Shown here piece by piece: positions 26,302-34,020 of a stretch of DNA of 64,000 nt. How positions within the stretch are numbered: position 1 is the first letter of the stretch; every line of letters begins with the position of its first letter. The stretch comes from a virus, in IMG/VR virus record IMGVR_UViG_3300010413_000005, positions 49,819-113,818 of that record. One strand, given 5' to 3'. Made by a program: the position numbers and the translations under genes. The notes beneath the pieces were generated by a model. That model was not told the origin of the DNA. It ran no database searches and saw only the letters and a list, made by a program, of their open reading frames with translations.

Positions 26302-26550
26302 CTATTTCTTCTTCGCCTCTGCTAATTCCTTTTCAAGCTGCCTTTTCAATCTTCTCAAGTGCCAAAATCTTTCTTCGTAATCCATATCCTGAACAGCTTC
26401 CCAAGTCATGCCACTTATGCAATAAGTCAAGGCGAAAGTCTGTTCATACAGATCTTCCCGTCGACTTAACGGGAAGAAATCCCAAAAAAATTGTTGTAAC
26501 TCCAATCCAACGAAATCACGTAATCGTTCGAGTATCCGCATTTGGGACAT
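26302..26550 (-). CDS. Tail assembly chaperone, frameshifted C-terminal part
   Basis: An 82-codon frame in the -1 register relative to the upstream chaperone gene, overlapping its 3' end by 85 bases. It has no convincing start of its own. It is entered by a -1 slip at the T7 run (26484-26490), after which the protein continues WDFFPLSRREDLYEQT and ends in a charged helix (KRQLEKELAEAKKK). This mirrors the T domain of lambda gpGT, which recruits the tape measure during tail assembly. The tape measure gene starts right after it. Confidence 0.75.
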   Translation of the reverse strand: MSQMRILERLRDFVGLELQQFFWDFFPLSRREDLYEQTFALTYCISGMTWEAVQDMDYEERFWHLRRLKRQLEKELAEAKKK

Positions 26551-27314
26551 TTGTCTTTTTTGGTCATCTCTATGGCCATATTCGGACCCATGTAGTGGAT
26601 ATCGATTTTGTTGATCAGAGACTCCACGTCTCTCTTGGACATATCGTCCAGTTCTCCGGAGATCAACTCGAGCGTATTCGTATCGTCGTTGATTCCCTTT
26701 ATCGAACCGATCATAGCCAATTCCTTGGCTACACTATCGTCTTTAGTGGCGTAGGATTGTTCCGCTATCTCCCAACGCTGAGGACCGAGAATGAATTTCT
26801 TGACCTCTTTACTTCTGATTTCGAACGGATCTTTGAGTTCGTATTCCCATTTTGACGCATCCAAATCGGACGCGTGGTTGACTTGCAGAGTCTGCAAATT
26901 GGCTTGGTAATCAAATTCAATTCCGCATCGAGGACAAGTGAGTTTCATAGGGACTTCTTCGCCGATACATTGTTTACGAACGTAAGCGTAAACGTACCAC
27001 ACGTCACCCATGAACATCTGTGAAACGACAAGCTGTTTTTCCGGATGCTGCAGCTTGGTGAAGTCGTGGTTGCCCACCGAATTCAGCATATGCGCAACGA
27101 CTAATCCGGTTTGTTGCGCTACGCTCACCGTTCCCTTGATTTCGTTCCGAAGTTTGCCCAGCTCCTTTTCCTCCTTCATCCTCCACGGTCTGACGGAGAA
27201 TTGCTTGGCTAGAGCTCCGGTCGGATCTAAAACGCCTAATGGCAGATTAGCGCCGAGATCTGACATTGTCGTCTTCTCGACGCCCTTGTTCTTTTTCGAT
27301 TTCTTCTCAACCAT
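26466..27314 (-). CDS. Tail assembly chaperone (G-like) with zinc ribbon
   Basis: A 282-residue protein encoded between the tail tube and tape measure genes. The middle contains CPRC (near 145) and the C-terminal part contains CPKC, two half-sites that may form one zinc ribbon, unusual for this class. The ATG at 27314 was chosen because GGAGG lies nine bases upstream; a TTG five codons earlier lacks this. The frame ends at a TAA at 26466, 15 bases after the slippery site, so most ribosomes make this short form and a few make the GT-like fusion. Confidence 0.75.
   Translation of the reverse strand: MVEKKSKKNKGVEKTTMSDLGANLPLGVLDPTGALAKQFSVRPWRMKEEKELGKLRNEIKGTVSVAQQTGLVVAHMLNSVGNHDFTKLQHPEKQLVVSQMFMGDVWYVYAYVRKQCIGEEVPMKLTCPRCGIEFDYQANLQTLQVNHASDLDASKWEYELKDPFEIRSKEVKKFILGPQRWEIAEQSYATKDDSVAKELAMIGSIKGINDDTNTLELISGELDDMSKRDVESLINKIDIHYMGPNMAIEMTKKDKCPKCGYSNDYVISLDWSYNNFFGISSR
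26484..26490 (-). promoter_or_regulatory. -1 ribosomal frameshift site (T TTT TTT)
   Basis: On the coding strand seven T residues are read AAT TTT TTT GGG in frame 0 and TTT TTT TGG after a -1 slip. This is a perfect X-XXY-YYZ heptamer with X=Y=Z=T. Frame 0 stops 15 bases later; the -1 frame stays open for 60 more codons. Location and direction match the conserved frameshift of dsDNA-phage tail chaperones. Confidence 0.8.
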
Positions 27315-27360
27315 CTCGGTTGCCTCCAATCAGCCTTGCGGCCTTGTTAGGTCTACCGTT

Positions 27361-27382
27361 AGGGTCGAACCATTTCGACCCT
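27361..27382 (-). terminator. Hairpin directly after the tail tube gene
   Basis: Perfect 9-bp arms (AGGGTCGAA / TTCGACCCT) around a four-base loop, three bases after the tube stop codon. No T-run follows, so it is more likely a 3'-end stabiliser or a partial terminator that sets a high tube:chaperone ratio than a full intrinsic terminator. Confidence 0.5.
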
Positions 27383-27385
27383 ATT

Positions 27386-27823
27386 CTACAACGGCAATAC
27401 GTCATCAGCGGACATCATATATTCGACGACCGCCATTTCGCCTTCGTTGGCCATCTCCAAATCGGGCAGAGTGCGCTTCTTGATAAACACGCCGTTGAGC
27501 GTGTAGGTCGCGTTCGCTGATCCGCTGATCGATTTGTGAACCAGATTGACCACTTTCTTGTACGTAGGAGAAACCGGATCTTGGCATTCGATGTACCAAG
27601 CTTCCATCGCTACGCGTTCGACGGTGTGGTGCATGGGAATCTTGATAGAGAACTCCGTGGCTCCTCTATTCCCTCCCGATACCACGGTGCGATCCGGCAA
27701 CTCGTTGGTTTGCAACTCGTCTTCGATTCCGCTCACTTCCACCGCCGTCAACGTCACGAATCCCATCACTCTGACGTCGTACTTGTTGACCGGCATGTGG
27801 TCTGGTTTGATTGCGCCTTTCAT
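27386..27823 (-). CDS. Tail tube protein
   Basis: A 145-residue protein following the sheath gene and preceding the chaperone gene, the invariant place of the tube protein in contractile-tailed phages. It is beta-rich: YDVRVMGFVTLTAVEVSGIEDE, then FSIKIPMHHTVERVAMEAWY, a SANATYTLNGVFIKKRTLP hairpin and an acidic helix near the end. Tube rings stack inside the sheath and carry the DNA. Its length is typical of gpFII/gp19-type tubes. Confidence 0.82.
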   Translation of the reverse strand: MKGAIKPDHMPVNKYDVRVMGFVTLTAVEVSGIEDELQTNELPDRTVVSGGNRGATEFSIKIPMHHTVERVAMEAWYIECQDPVSPTYKKVVNLVHKSISGSANATYTLNGVFIKKRTLPDLEMANEGEMAVVEYMMSADDVLPL

Positions 27824-27870
27824 AACGTCCTCCTGTGATCGTAATTGTTCCTACGATTGGATTCTTCGGA

Positions 27871-28308
27871 TTACTCTACGGTAACTCCAGCCATGTGAGC
27901 GGTGGCCGAAAGAGCAGCTCCGGCCGTGGGCGCCGCGGTAACGGAAAGCGTGACTACGTCGTTCTCGACCAACGCGACGTCCAGATCCAAACTCTTGACG
28001 GTTCCGTCCGCTTCCGTATTGGCAATGGTCAGCGACCCCTTGGAAACGCCGTTCACCAAAACCGCTACAGTCGTGGAATCGGCCGTTCCGGTCGTTCCCA
28101 CGGCGATCTTGAGTTCGCGTAGTTTGCATGCATGGCGTACTACCAATCCGGCGATGACTGCTACCGCGATTGTCGCTTGGTAAGCGGACAACGGAGAGCC
28201 GTCATAAGCCATCTCTTTCAGCACGTCGTACAAACGACTATCCCGAGCGTTCGACTCGTCGAAAAACGCTCCTGCTTCACCTAGTGATTTCTTCAAAGTG
28301 GCGGTCAT
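27871..28308 (-). CDS. Virion protein between sheath and tube, unknown
   Basis: A 145-residue protein. An N-terminal helical part (DESNARDSRLYDVLKEMAYDGSP) and one hydrophobic stretch (ATIAVAVIAGLVV, 45-57) precede a beta-sandwich-like C-terminal half rich in V, T and A (STTVAVLVNGVSKGSLTIAN). The last half resembles decoration or adhesion domains in composition, not in a motif I can name. Its place between two abundant tail proteins suggests a structural or assembly role. Start ATG has GGAG upstream. Confidence 0.65.
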   Translation of the reverse strand: MTATLKKSLGEAGAFFDESNARDSRLYDVLKEMAYDGSPLSAYQATIAVAVIAGLVVRHACKLRELKIAVGTTGTADSTTVAVLVNGVSKGSLTIANTEADGTVKSLDLDVALVENDVVTLSVTAAPTAGAALSATAHMAGVTVE

Positions 28309-28320
28309 CAGAATCCTCCT

Positions 28321-30642
28321 TTATGATGATACGTTCTCGAAAACTCCTTGCTTGCTCATCGTTATGATAAAGCGCTCGGTGGTATCGGCCAACCTTAATG
28401 ACACCGCTGCGTTTTTATCGCCGGCCGCGCGCGTCGCATCGGTGTTGTTCTCAGAATCTACTTTGATGATGGCCGCTTCTCCGAACGTATCGCCGCGGAT
28501 CGCCCTCTTCGTCCATTCGGGCAGGAAGAACGAAATCAGAGCAGCTTTCGCGTCGTTGTCTGAATCGGCATCGTTTATGGTGAAGATGATGAAGTCCAGA
28601 GCGGCGTATAGAACCTGCTCGTAATACGACATCAACTCACGTTGGTGCTTCCAACGCCAAGTCGGATCGAGGTGCAACGTTCTGTCGCCCCAAAGAACGT
28701 AGTTGCCCCTTTTCTTCAGGATCATACCGATGCCTGCTGGATTGAGCAACTCCTGATCCAATATATTCGGATCCGTCGTCAATTTGATGATCTTGGGCAG
28801 CTTGACGTTGATGCCTGCTTCGGCTTTGTGATATCCGTTGTAATCTCGAGCGACTGCCGCTTCAGCTCCGTGAATCATTCCGGTGGCCGGAACCAACTTC
28901 AACTTGCCTTCTCGAGAGGCAGCGGGATTCGGATCGAGCACGTAAACGTAACTCGGAAACGTAACGACCGAGAAATCGCTACGACCCAAGGTGTCGTTGA
29001 TTTGAGACAGAGCTGATTGCTCCGTCACGATGTTACTCGGAATCTCGTGACGATATTGGTGATTATAATGTTCTACGTAGGCTACAGCCGCTTTTGCGAC
29101 CGCGGTCGCTCCGATTCCCGGAGTGGCGAACTTGACCAATCCAAGATTCTGGTCGGCCAATTGATTGAACGGGCTGTTATCCAGGTCCCACGCCTGTTGG
29201 ATATAATCGGTATCGGTCAAATCCGCATTCCCGTCTGCTCCGTCCGCCAACTCCTGCGCGAACTGGACCAAGAACTTCTTTCCGGCCGCGGATACGGTAG
29301 TCATGTCTCCAGACGAAATCGTGATCGTGGAATGTGTGTTGTCCGAAATCCGGAACTTGTCCAACTTGTTATCCACCTTGTTGGGATACACATATCCGCC
29401 TATCAACTCATCTACGATGAACGGTTTGTAGTTGATAACCAGAGTATCGGTAGCCACCAAAGCCGTGCCACCTGCGGTAACGGTGAATGACGGTGCCCAT
29501 TTGTTCACGTTCGCTCCGCCTGCTCCGTTCGGAGGATCAAATAGCGTTCCCAAAGTGACTGTCCCGAGAGCTCCGAACTTATCGGAAACCGCGTCGCCTG
29601 CGGTAGCAGACGTCATGGTAATCGTGATCTTTTGCGCCAACTGGGCGTCGTTTGTAGTTCCCAAAGCGAACGTAGGATCACCTCCGCTCGGAGAGTTGAT
29701 CGTGAAATCGTGTATGATCGCCGTCAAAACCAAAGCGGTAACGGTGCTGACTTCGCCGTAATAATTGGCAGGACGTTGAGCCGCGGTATGCGCTCCGGTT
29801 ATCAAGTCAACTACGAATATCTCGTCGTTTGCGTCGTCGTTGTTGATGACGTTTACCCAATACCTGGCGTTATCCGGATCCGTGTGTAGATTTCCGTACT
29901 TTTTGACGAATTCTCCATCCACGAAAACGGACAAACTGAATTCGCTATCCGGATTATCTTCGCCGTCTCCGACTTCTACAGTTATCGCTTTGTCCTCGGT
30001 TTCCAAAACAAGATAGAAAACCAAATCGGACGCGCCTCCGGCCGTCCAATCCGTCTTCATAGTCTGATCCGATTCCACGGTAATCAAACCGGTCGCGTTG
30101 TTCCCGACAATCGGATATCGAGAATTCGGAACTTCGCTCAACTCGATATATCCGCCCTTCCACTCGTCGGTGTTGTAATTAGAAGCCACAGCTGCGGGCA
30201 ATTGCAACGTGGTTTCGTTCAAATCTCCGGCCGCGTCCAATTCATATGTGGCGTTCTTTCTTTTGCCGCCCCATCTGCCCCCGTTCGCCGCTTTGACGGT
30301 TCCCATCGGAGTTAACAGATCTGAATTGCGTTGATACAGAGTGAGTTGCGCTTGTCTTTCGTTCCCGTCGGTGACTCTGACCAGCGCCAATCCTCCGGCG
30401 CCTCCAGCCCCATCGTAGAAGTCCAACGCGCAATCAGGGGTGAGATAACCGTCTACGATTCCTCCCATCTTTTTGCTGAATAACTTTTTGCTGCTAGCGA
30501 GTATTAATTCGCCAACTTTGCCTTTTTCGAACACTCCGGCGTATCCGGCCCAACCGAGCGCACCTGGCTCTATTGTCTTCTCGCCTTCTTGTTCGATGAT
30601 TACGACTCCCGCTCCTCTGGTAGGTCCGAATCTTTTAGCCAT
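28321..30642 (-). CDS. Contractile tail sheath protein
   Basis: A 773-residue protein. The C-terminal 170 residues hold the conserved sheath core: VKLPKIIKLTTDPNILDQELLNPAGIGMILKKRGNYVLWGDRTL, then RELMSYYEQVLYAALDFIIFTINDA. The N-terminus (GAGVVIIEQE, then WAGYAGVFEKGKVGE) supplies the arm that links neighbouring subunits. Residues about 140-420 form beta-rich insertions on the outside, which makes it longer than most sheaths. On contraction it drives the tube through the host envelope. Confidence 0.9.
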   Translation of the reverse strand: MAKRFGPTRGAGVVIIEQEGEKTIEPGALGWAGYAGVFEKGKVGELILASSKKLFSKKMGGIVDGYLTPDCALDFYDGAGGAGGLALVRVTDGNERQAQLTLYQRNSDLLTPMGTVKAANGGRWGGKRKNATYELDAAGDLNETTLQLPAAVASNYNTDEWKGGYIELSEVPNSRYPIVGNNATGLITVESDQTMKTDWTAGGASDLVFYLVLETEDKAITVEVGDGEDNPDSEFSLSVFVDGEFVKKYGNLHTDPDNARYWVNVINNDDANDEIFVVDLITGAHTAAQRPANYYGEVSTVTALVLTAIIHDFTINSPSGGDPTFALGTTNDAQLAQKITITMTSATAGDAVSDKFGALGTVTLGTLFDPPNGAGGANVNKWAPSFTVTAGGTALVATDTLVINYKPFIVDELIGGYVYPNKVDNKLDKFRISDNTHSTITISSGDMTTVSAAGKKFLVQFAQELADGADGNADLTDTDYIQQAWDLDNSPFNQLADQNLGLVKFATPGIGATAVAKAAVAYVEHYNHQYRHEIPSNIVTEQSALSQINDTLGRSDFSVVTFPSYVYVLDPNPAASREGKLKLVPATGMIHGAEAAVARDYNGYHKAEAGINVKLPKIIKLTTDPNILDQELLNPAGIGMILKKRGNYVLWGDRTLHLDPTWRWKHQRELMSYYEQVLYAALDFIIFTINDADSDNDAKAALISFFLPEWTKRAIRGDTFGEAAIIKVDSENNTDATRAAGDKNAAVSLRLADTTERFIITMSKQGVFENVSS

Positions 30643-30653
30643 TTGGAAACCTC

Positions 30654-31892
30654 CTAAACATTCGATGTAGCAGACAGCGCAACGTTCAGAACGCCAGTTA
30701 TATCCTCTGCATCCTTATGGTAGAATAGCGCTTGAACGATCCGAAATCTAAATTTGCCCACGTGCAAATCCTTTTGATTAGCTGTTGTTTGTTGATCATA
30801 ATCGTCTAATAACCACAAACGGAAATTTTCGTCCAATCCCAACGACGTGAGAAAGTCATTGTTGCCGAAGTATTTTTGTACTGCCTCTTTCATCCGGGCG
30901 TGGTCCTTGCCCTTGTTAGTTACAAATTTGCCCAATATTTCGATGTCTGATTGGGTGATTGATACTTTTTTGCCGATGCCAGTCACCTTGCTAATTACGA
31001 AGATGTCTCTCAAAGCGTCTTTGCCATCCACTTCCGAGATATCTTCCAGCACTATTTCTGGCACTTTTTCCAACTCCACGTAATCCTGTCCGGTTGTTAC
31101 AACGATCTCGGGATAGTAAACGAATCTTATCAACAACACGGAACCGGAAGATTGCGAAGACGAAAGCGTGATTACTTTGTTATTCGAATCGTACGATTGG
31201 AACAAATCGTTCAACTTGTTGGAGTCGACGGATATGTTGTACACGGAATCGATGCTGACTATGTTGTACGGAGTCTCTATCGGAAAATCGTTGATCAAAT
31301 CAATCGTAGAAGAATTCGAAGCCAATTGAACGGAGTGTTCTCCGATCGGACGAATTTTGTCCTCCATATCTTTCAACAGAGAACGCCAAACGTAATCCTC
31401 CATCTCCTCTATGTCGCTTTCGTACATGACGCGGATTTCTTTCACGATCGGAGTGTAAATCGGATTGGTAGTTCTCAAATTGACTATGACTTGTAGAGTC
31501 TGAGCGGCGACCGGGAAACTGCTAATGTTGTTGTGAACTTCTTCTTCCGTATTCCAATTGTTGGAAGAAGCCACTATCCAAGCTCCGGCGCCGGAATTGT
31601 AATACAACTCCTGCGTTCCGTCGTGTAATCGATATTTGACATCCGTAACAGGAGAATTGGAAATCAACTTGTGTACGACGTCTACCATAAATCCGGTCCA
31701 TCTCTTCAAACTTTTCGGATTGGTTGACTTAGTTTTCACATACAAATCGTAATCGAGCGGATACGAACCGCTGGCATCTTCCAATTGAATCCAATTGTTT
31801 TCCGGAGGCAAACGCGTTTTGGGACCCAAGGTGATGCTATTTCGTTCGCTATCCAAGAATTCGAACGTTTTTATCAGAGTCTTTACTCTCAT
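30654..31892 (-). CDS. Virion structural protein next to the sheath
   Basis: A 412-residue protein of unknown fold, beta-rich in its first half (LKRWTGFMVDVVHKLI, VKYRLHDGTQELYYNS, AAQTLQVIVNLRTTNPIYTPIVKEIRVMYES). The second half has a helical-basic region (DHARMKEAVQKYFGNNDFLTSLG). The start shares ATGA with the tail-completion gene before it. Position between neck and sheath suggests a tail terminator, collar or sheath-cap role. No motif lets me decide. Confidence 0.65.
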   Translation of the reverse strand: MRVKTLIKTFEFLDSERNSITLGPKTRLPPENNWIQLEDASGSYPLDYDLYVKTKSTNPKSLKRWTGFMVDVVHKLISNSPVTDVKYRLHDGTQELYYNSGAGAWIVASSNNWNTEEEVHNNISSFPVAAQTLQVIVNLRTTNPIYTPIVKEIRVMYESDIEEMEDYVWRSLLKDMEDKIRPIGEHSVQLASNSSTIDLINDFPIETPYNIVSIDSVYNISVDSNKLNDLFQSYDSNNKVITLSSSQSSGSVLLIRFVYYPEIVVTTGQDYVELEKVPEIVLEDISEVDGKDALRDIFVISKVTGIGKKVSITQSDIEILGKFVTNKGKDHARMKEAVQKYFGNNDFLTSLGLDENFRLWLLDDYDQQTTANQKDLHVGKFRFRIVQALFYHKDAEDITGVLNVALSATSNV

Positions 31893-32518
31893 TTTTTACT
31901 CCTGGCCGCTGCAGCTTGTTCTCTAAACGAAGCTTGAAGCGCTTGCTGCCAATTTCTTTTCATCAACCTTTTCATTTCCGGATCATCGTTCGCGTTCCTC
32001 ATCCATGGTCTGGCCGGTATTTCTATGACATTGGTGCTTTCTTTCAAAGGATACCAATTCTGCATTGCTTCGAACAATTCTTTAGCGCGTCCGGTCAACT
32101 CGGAGGGATCTATCTTTCCGATACTCGCCTGCCAAAGCATATAAAACATGTTGCGCATCTTTTGACTCACCGGAATGGTTGCCCCTTCGTGTACTATCAC
32201 CGCTATGTTGTAAATATCGTCTCTACGCAAAACTCCGGCGAACGAGGTGAAATCGTTTACCACCTTCGAAGTGATAGCGTTGAACATTTCAGAAGTTCCT
32301 ACCAATGGTTTGTCGTCTCCCTTTATCGCTTGGGTGAGAGCGGCGTTGGCTGGCTTAACTCCGGCTTGTATAGCCCTCCTGTACGCCGCTTGTGCTACCA
32401 TACCGTTCAACTGCGTAGCTCTGCGCATATTCCTACGCATTATCTTGTCAAATTGCTTAGAATCCAACGCCGCTTCCATTTTCTTCATTCCCTTGAATGT
32501 GATCTTGGTTTTGGGCAT
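31889..32518 (-). CDS. Tail completion/neck protein (gpS/HK97 gp10-like)
   Basis: A 209-residue basic protein. It starts with ITFKGMKKMEAALDSKQFDKIMRRNMRRATQ and later has VHEGATIPVSQKMRNMF and IEIPARPWMRN, the pattern 'phi-E-x-G-ATI ... IPARPWM' of virion morphogenesis (P2 gpS) and HK97 gp10-type neck proteins. It finishes the head-proximal end of the tail. It overlaps both neighbours by one to four bases, consistent with coordinated translation of the connector set. Confidence 0.72.
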   Translation of the reverse strand: MPKTKITFKGMKKMEAALDSKQFDKIMRRNMRRATQLNGMVAQAAYRRAIQAGVKPANAALTQAIKGDDKPLVGTSEMFNAITSKVVNDFTSFAGVLRRDDIYNIAVIVHEGATIPVSQKMRNMFYMLWQASIGKIDPSELTGRAKELFEAMQNWYPLKESTNVIEIPARPWMRNANDDPEMKRLMKRNWQQALQASFREQAAAARSKK

Positions 32519-32931
32519 TACAGATTACCTCTATTCTGATTTCCCGGTTGTCGATCGGAAAAGAACGCCTTTACAGTGGTAGGTCCGCCTTGGTCATCCC
32601 AATGTGCCTCCGGAAGCATTTCGGTGATGTATACGTCTACGTTTATCGTTCCAATTTTCGTGAATCTATCTCCTCTTTTCAAAGCCACTCCAGACGCATT
32701 CAAATCAACGTATCTGAACAGCACGTATCCTATAGAGTCTTCGCGCGCGCCTCCCTTTTGCATGTCCAAAGAGACGTCCTTTCCCCATCTCGGTTGGCCG
32801 TTCACTATTACAGTGGAAGCTCGAGCTGATTGCTGTACGGTTTCTCTGAAATCGTCGTCGTAAAACGTATTAGCAGGCACAGAAACCTGTATGCTCACAG
32901 GAATGGGGTGTAACAATAACGGTATCGGCAT
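32518..32931 (-). CDS. Head-closure-like small virion protein
   Basis: A 137-residue beta-rich protein. The stretch GVALKRGDRFTKIGTINVDVYITEMLPEAH is like the barrel of head-closure/stopper proteins, and its place between adaptor and tail-completion genes agrees. The ATG at 32931 overlaps the adaptor stop (TAATG), with GGAG nine bases upstream; an earlier TTG is less likely. The fold assignment is tentative. Confidence 0.6.
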   Translation of the reverse strand: MPIPLLLHPIPVSIQVSVPANTFYDDDFRETVQQSARASTVIVNGQPRWGKDVSLDMQKGGAREDSIGYVLFRYVDLNASGVALKRGDRFTKIGTINVDVYITEMLPEAHWDDQGGPTTVKAFFSDRQPGNQNRGNL

Positions 32932-34019
32932 TATCTGTAACTCCAATCAGCAGGAGTCGCCAACCCTATAGGCGCCCTGTACAATCTCAAAATGTCCAGA
33001 ATCTCTTGGTCTGACGTTATTCCGGACAATCCGTACGTTTTTCTCGTAGAGGTATCGGCCCATTTCCTTTTGTGTCCGTCGACCCATTCTTCAATTATCT
33101 GCCCGCCCATGACCGGAGGTGGTGTTATTCCGCCTGTTCCCGGAACGATCGGGTTGGTCAACTTCTCGATTACCAATTTGATCAAAGCTCGTTTGATCAA
33201 CGCGGGACACACTCCGTTGTCGAGATATCCGAAAACGCCCTTTACGTATTGATTCTGCCTTCCCTTGCGAAACAGCGTACGTCCGGTCCTCATCGGAGCC
33301 GTGTAAATATCTCTGTAATCATTCCAACTATCGATCAATTTGATTCGAGGATTTTGCTTGTCCATCGGATAAACGCTCGCATTATACACCTTGTAATAAT
33401 CGGTGTTTAGCGCGACAGTGTCGTCGTTTATCTTCAACGTTTCTATGGATATGATGGGAACTCCGAAGAACAACGTATCGGAATCGTTTCCGTCCACGTA
33501 AAGCTCGAGAGTGAGCGGATAAAACCATTGCCTAGTCGCTCGTTCTATGAACGGTTGCCACGTACATATTGACGCTTGTATCGCTGCGTCGTCCGGAGGA
33601 TTGGCGTTCAATCCGGCAGCTCTGACTTCGGCGATGCTTACATATTGTTGTCCGGCCGTCAATACGATTTCTGAATTGACCTGGAATTCTTCGTTGAAGT
33701 ATTGTTCCTGGCTTCCTACGGTGGCTTTGACAAACCATCTTATTTCGTGCGTCCCGAGAGGAGCGCTGGCCGGAACGACGTATCTGGCCACGTATCTTCC
33801 AGTTTCCACCCTGTCTCCGACCGGACAAGCATTCAAATTGACAGATTGCCTACCGGATAACGGATACACTTGGATAGGATTGTTCGGATCCGTGACTTTT
33901 TCGAATATTTGGAATTCTAATTGGGCAACATTCGTAGGAACGCCGTAGCTATCGTTAGTGTACACGTCCAATTTCGGGTTGCTACAATCGCTTACTTCGT
34001 TTCGCGTCAATGCTGGCAT
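32931..34019 (-). CDS. Head-tail connector (adaptor) protein with Ig-like N-terminus
   Basis: A 362-residue protein. The first 120 residues form an Ig-like beta-sandwich (RYVARYVVPASAPLGTHEIRWFVKA). From about 125 it has the gp6/gp15-like connector pattern: YVSIAEVRAAGL, DDAAIQASICTWQPFIERATRQWF, then DTLFFGVPIISIETLKIND. It binds the portal ring. The Ig-like extension is uncommon in adaptors and may decorate the neck. Confidence 0.75.
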   Translation of the reverse strand: MPALTRNEVSDCSNPKLDVYTNDSYGVPTNVAQLEFQIFEKVTDPNNPIQVYPLSGRQSVNLNACPVGDRVETGRYVARYVVPASAPLGTHEIRWFVKATVGSQEQYFNEEFQVNSEIVLTAGQQYVSIAEVRAAGLNANPPDDAAIQASICTWQPFIERATRQWFYPLTLELYVDGNDSDTLFFGVPIISIETLKINDDTVALNTDYYKVYNASVYPMDKQNPRIKLIDSWNDYRDIYTAPMRTGRTLFRKGRQNQYVKGVFGYLDNGVCPALIKRALIKLVIEKLTNPIVPGTGGITPPPVMGGQIIEEWVDGHKRKWADTSTRKTYGLSGITSDQEILDILRLYRAPIGLATPADWSYR

Positions 34020-34020
34020 A

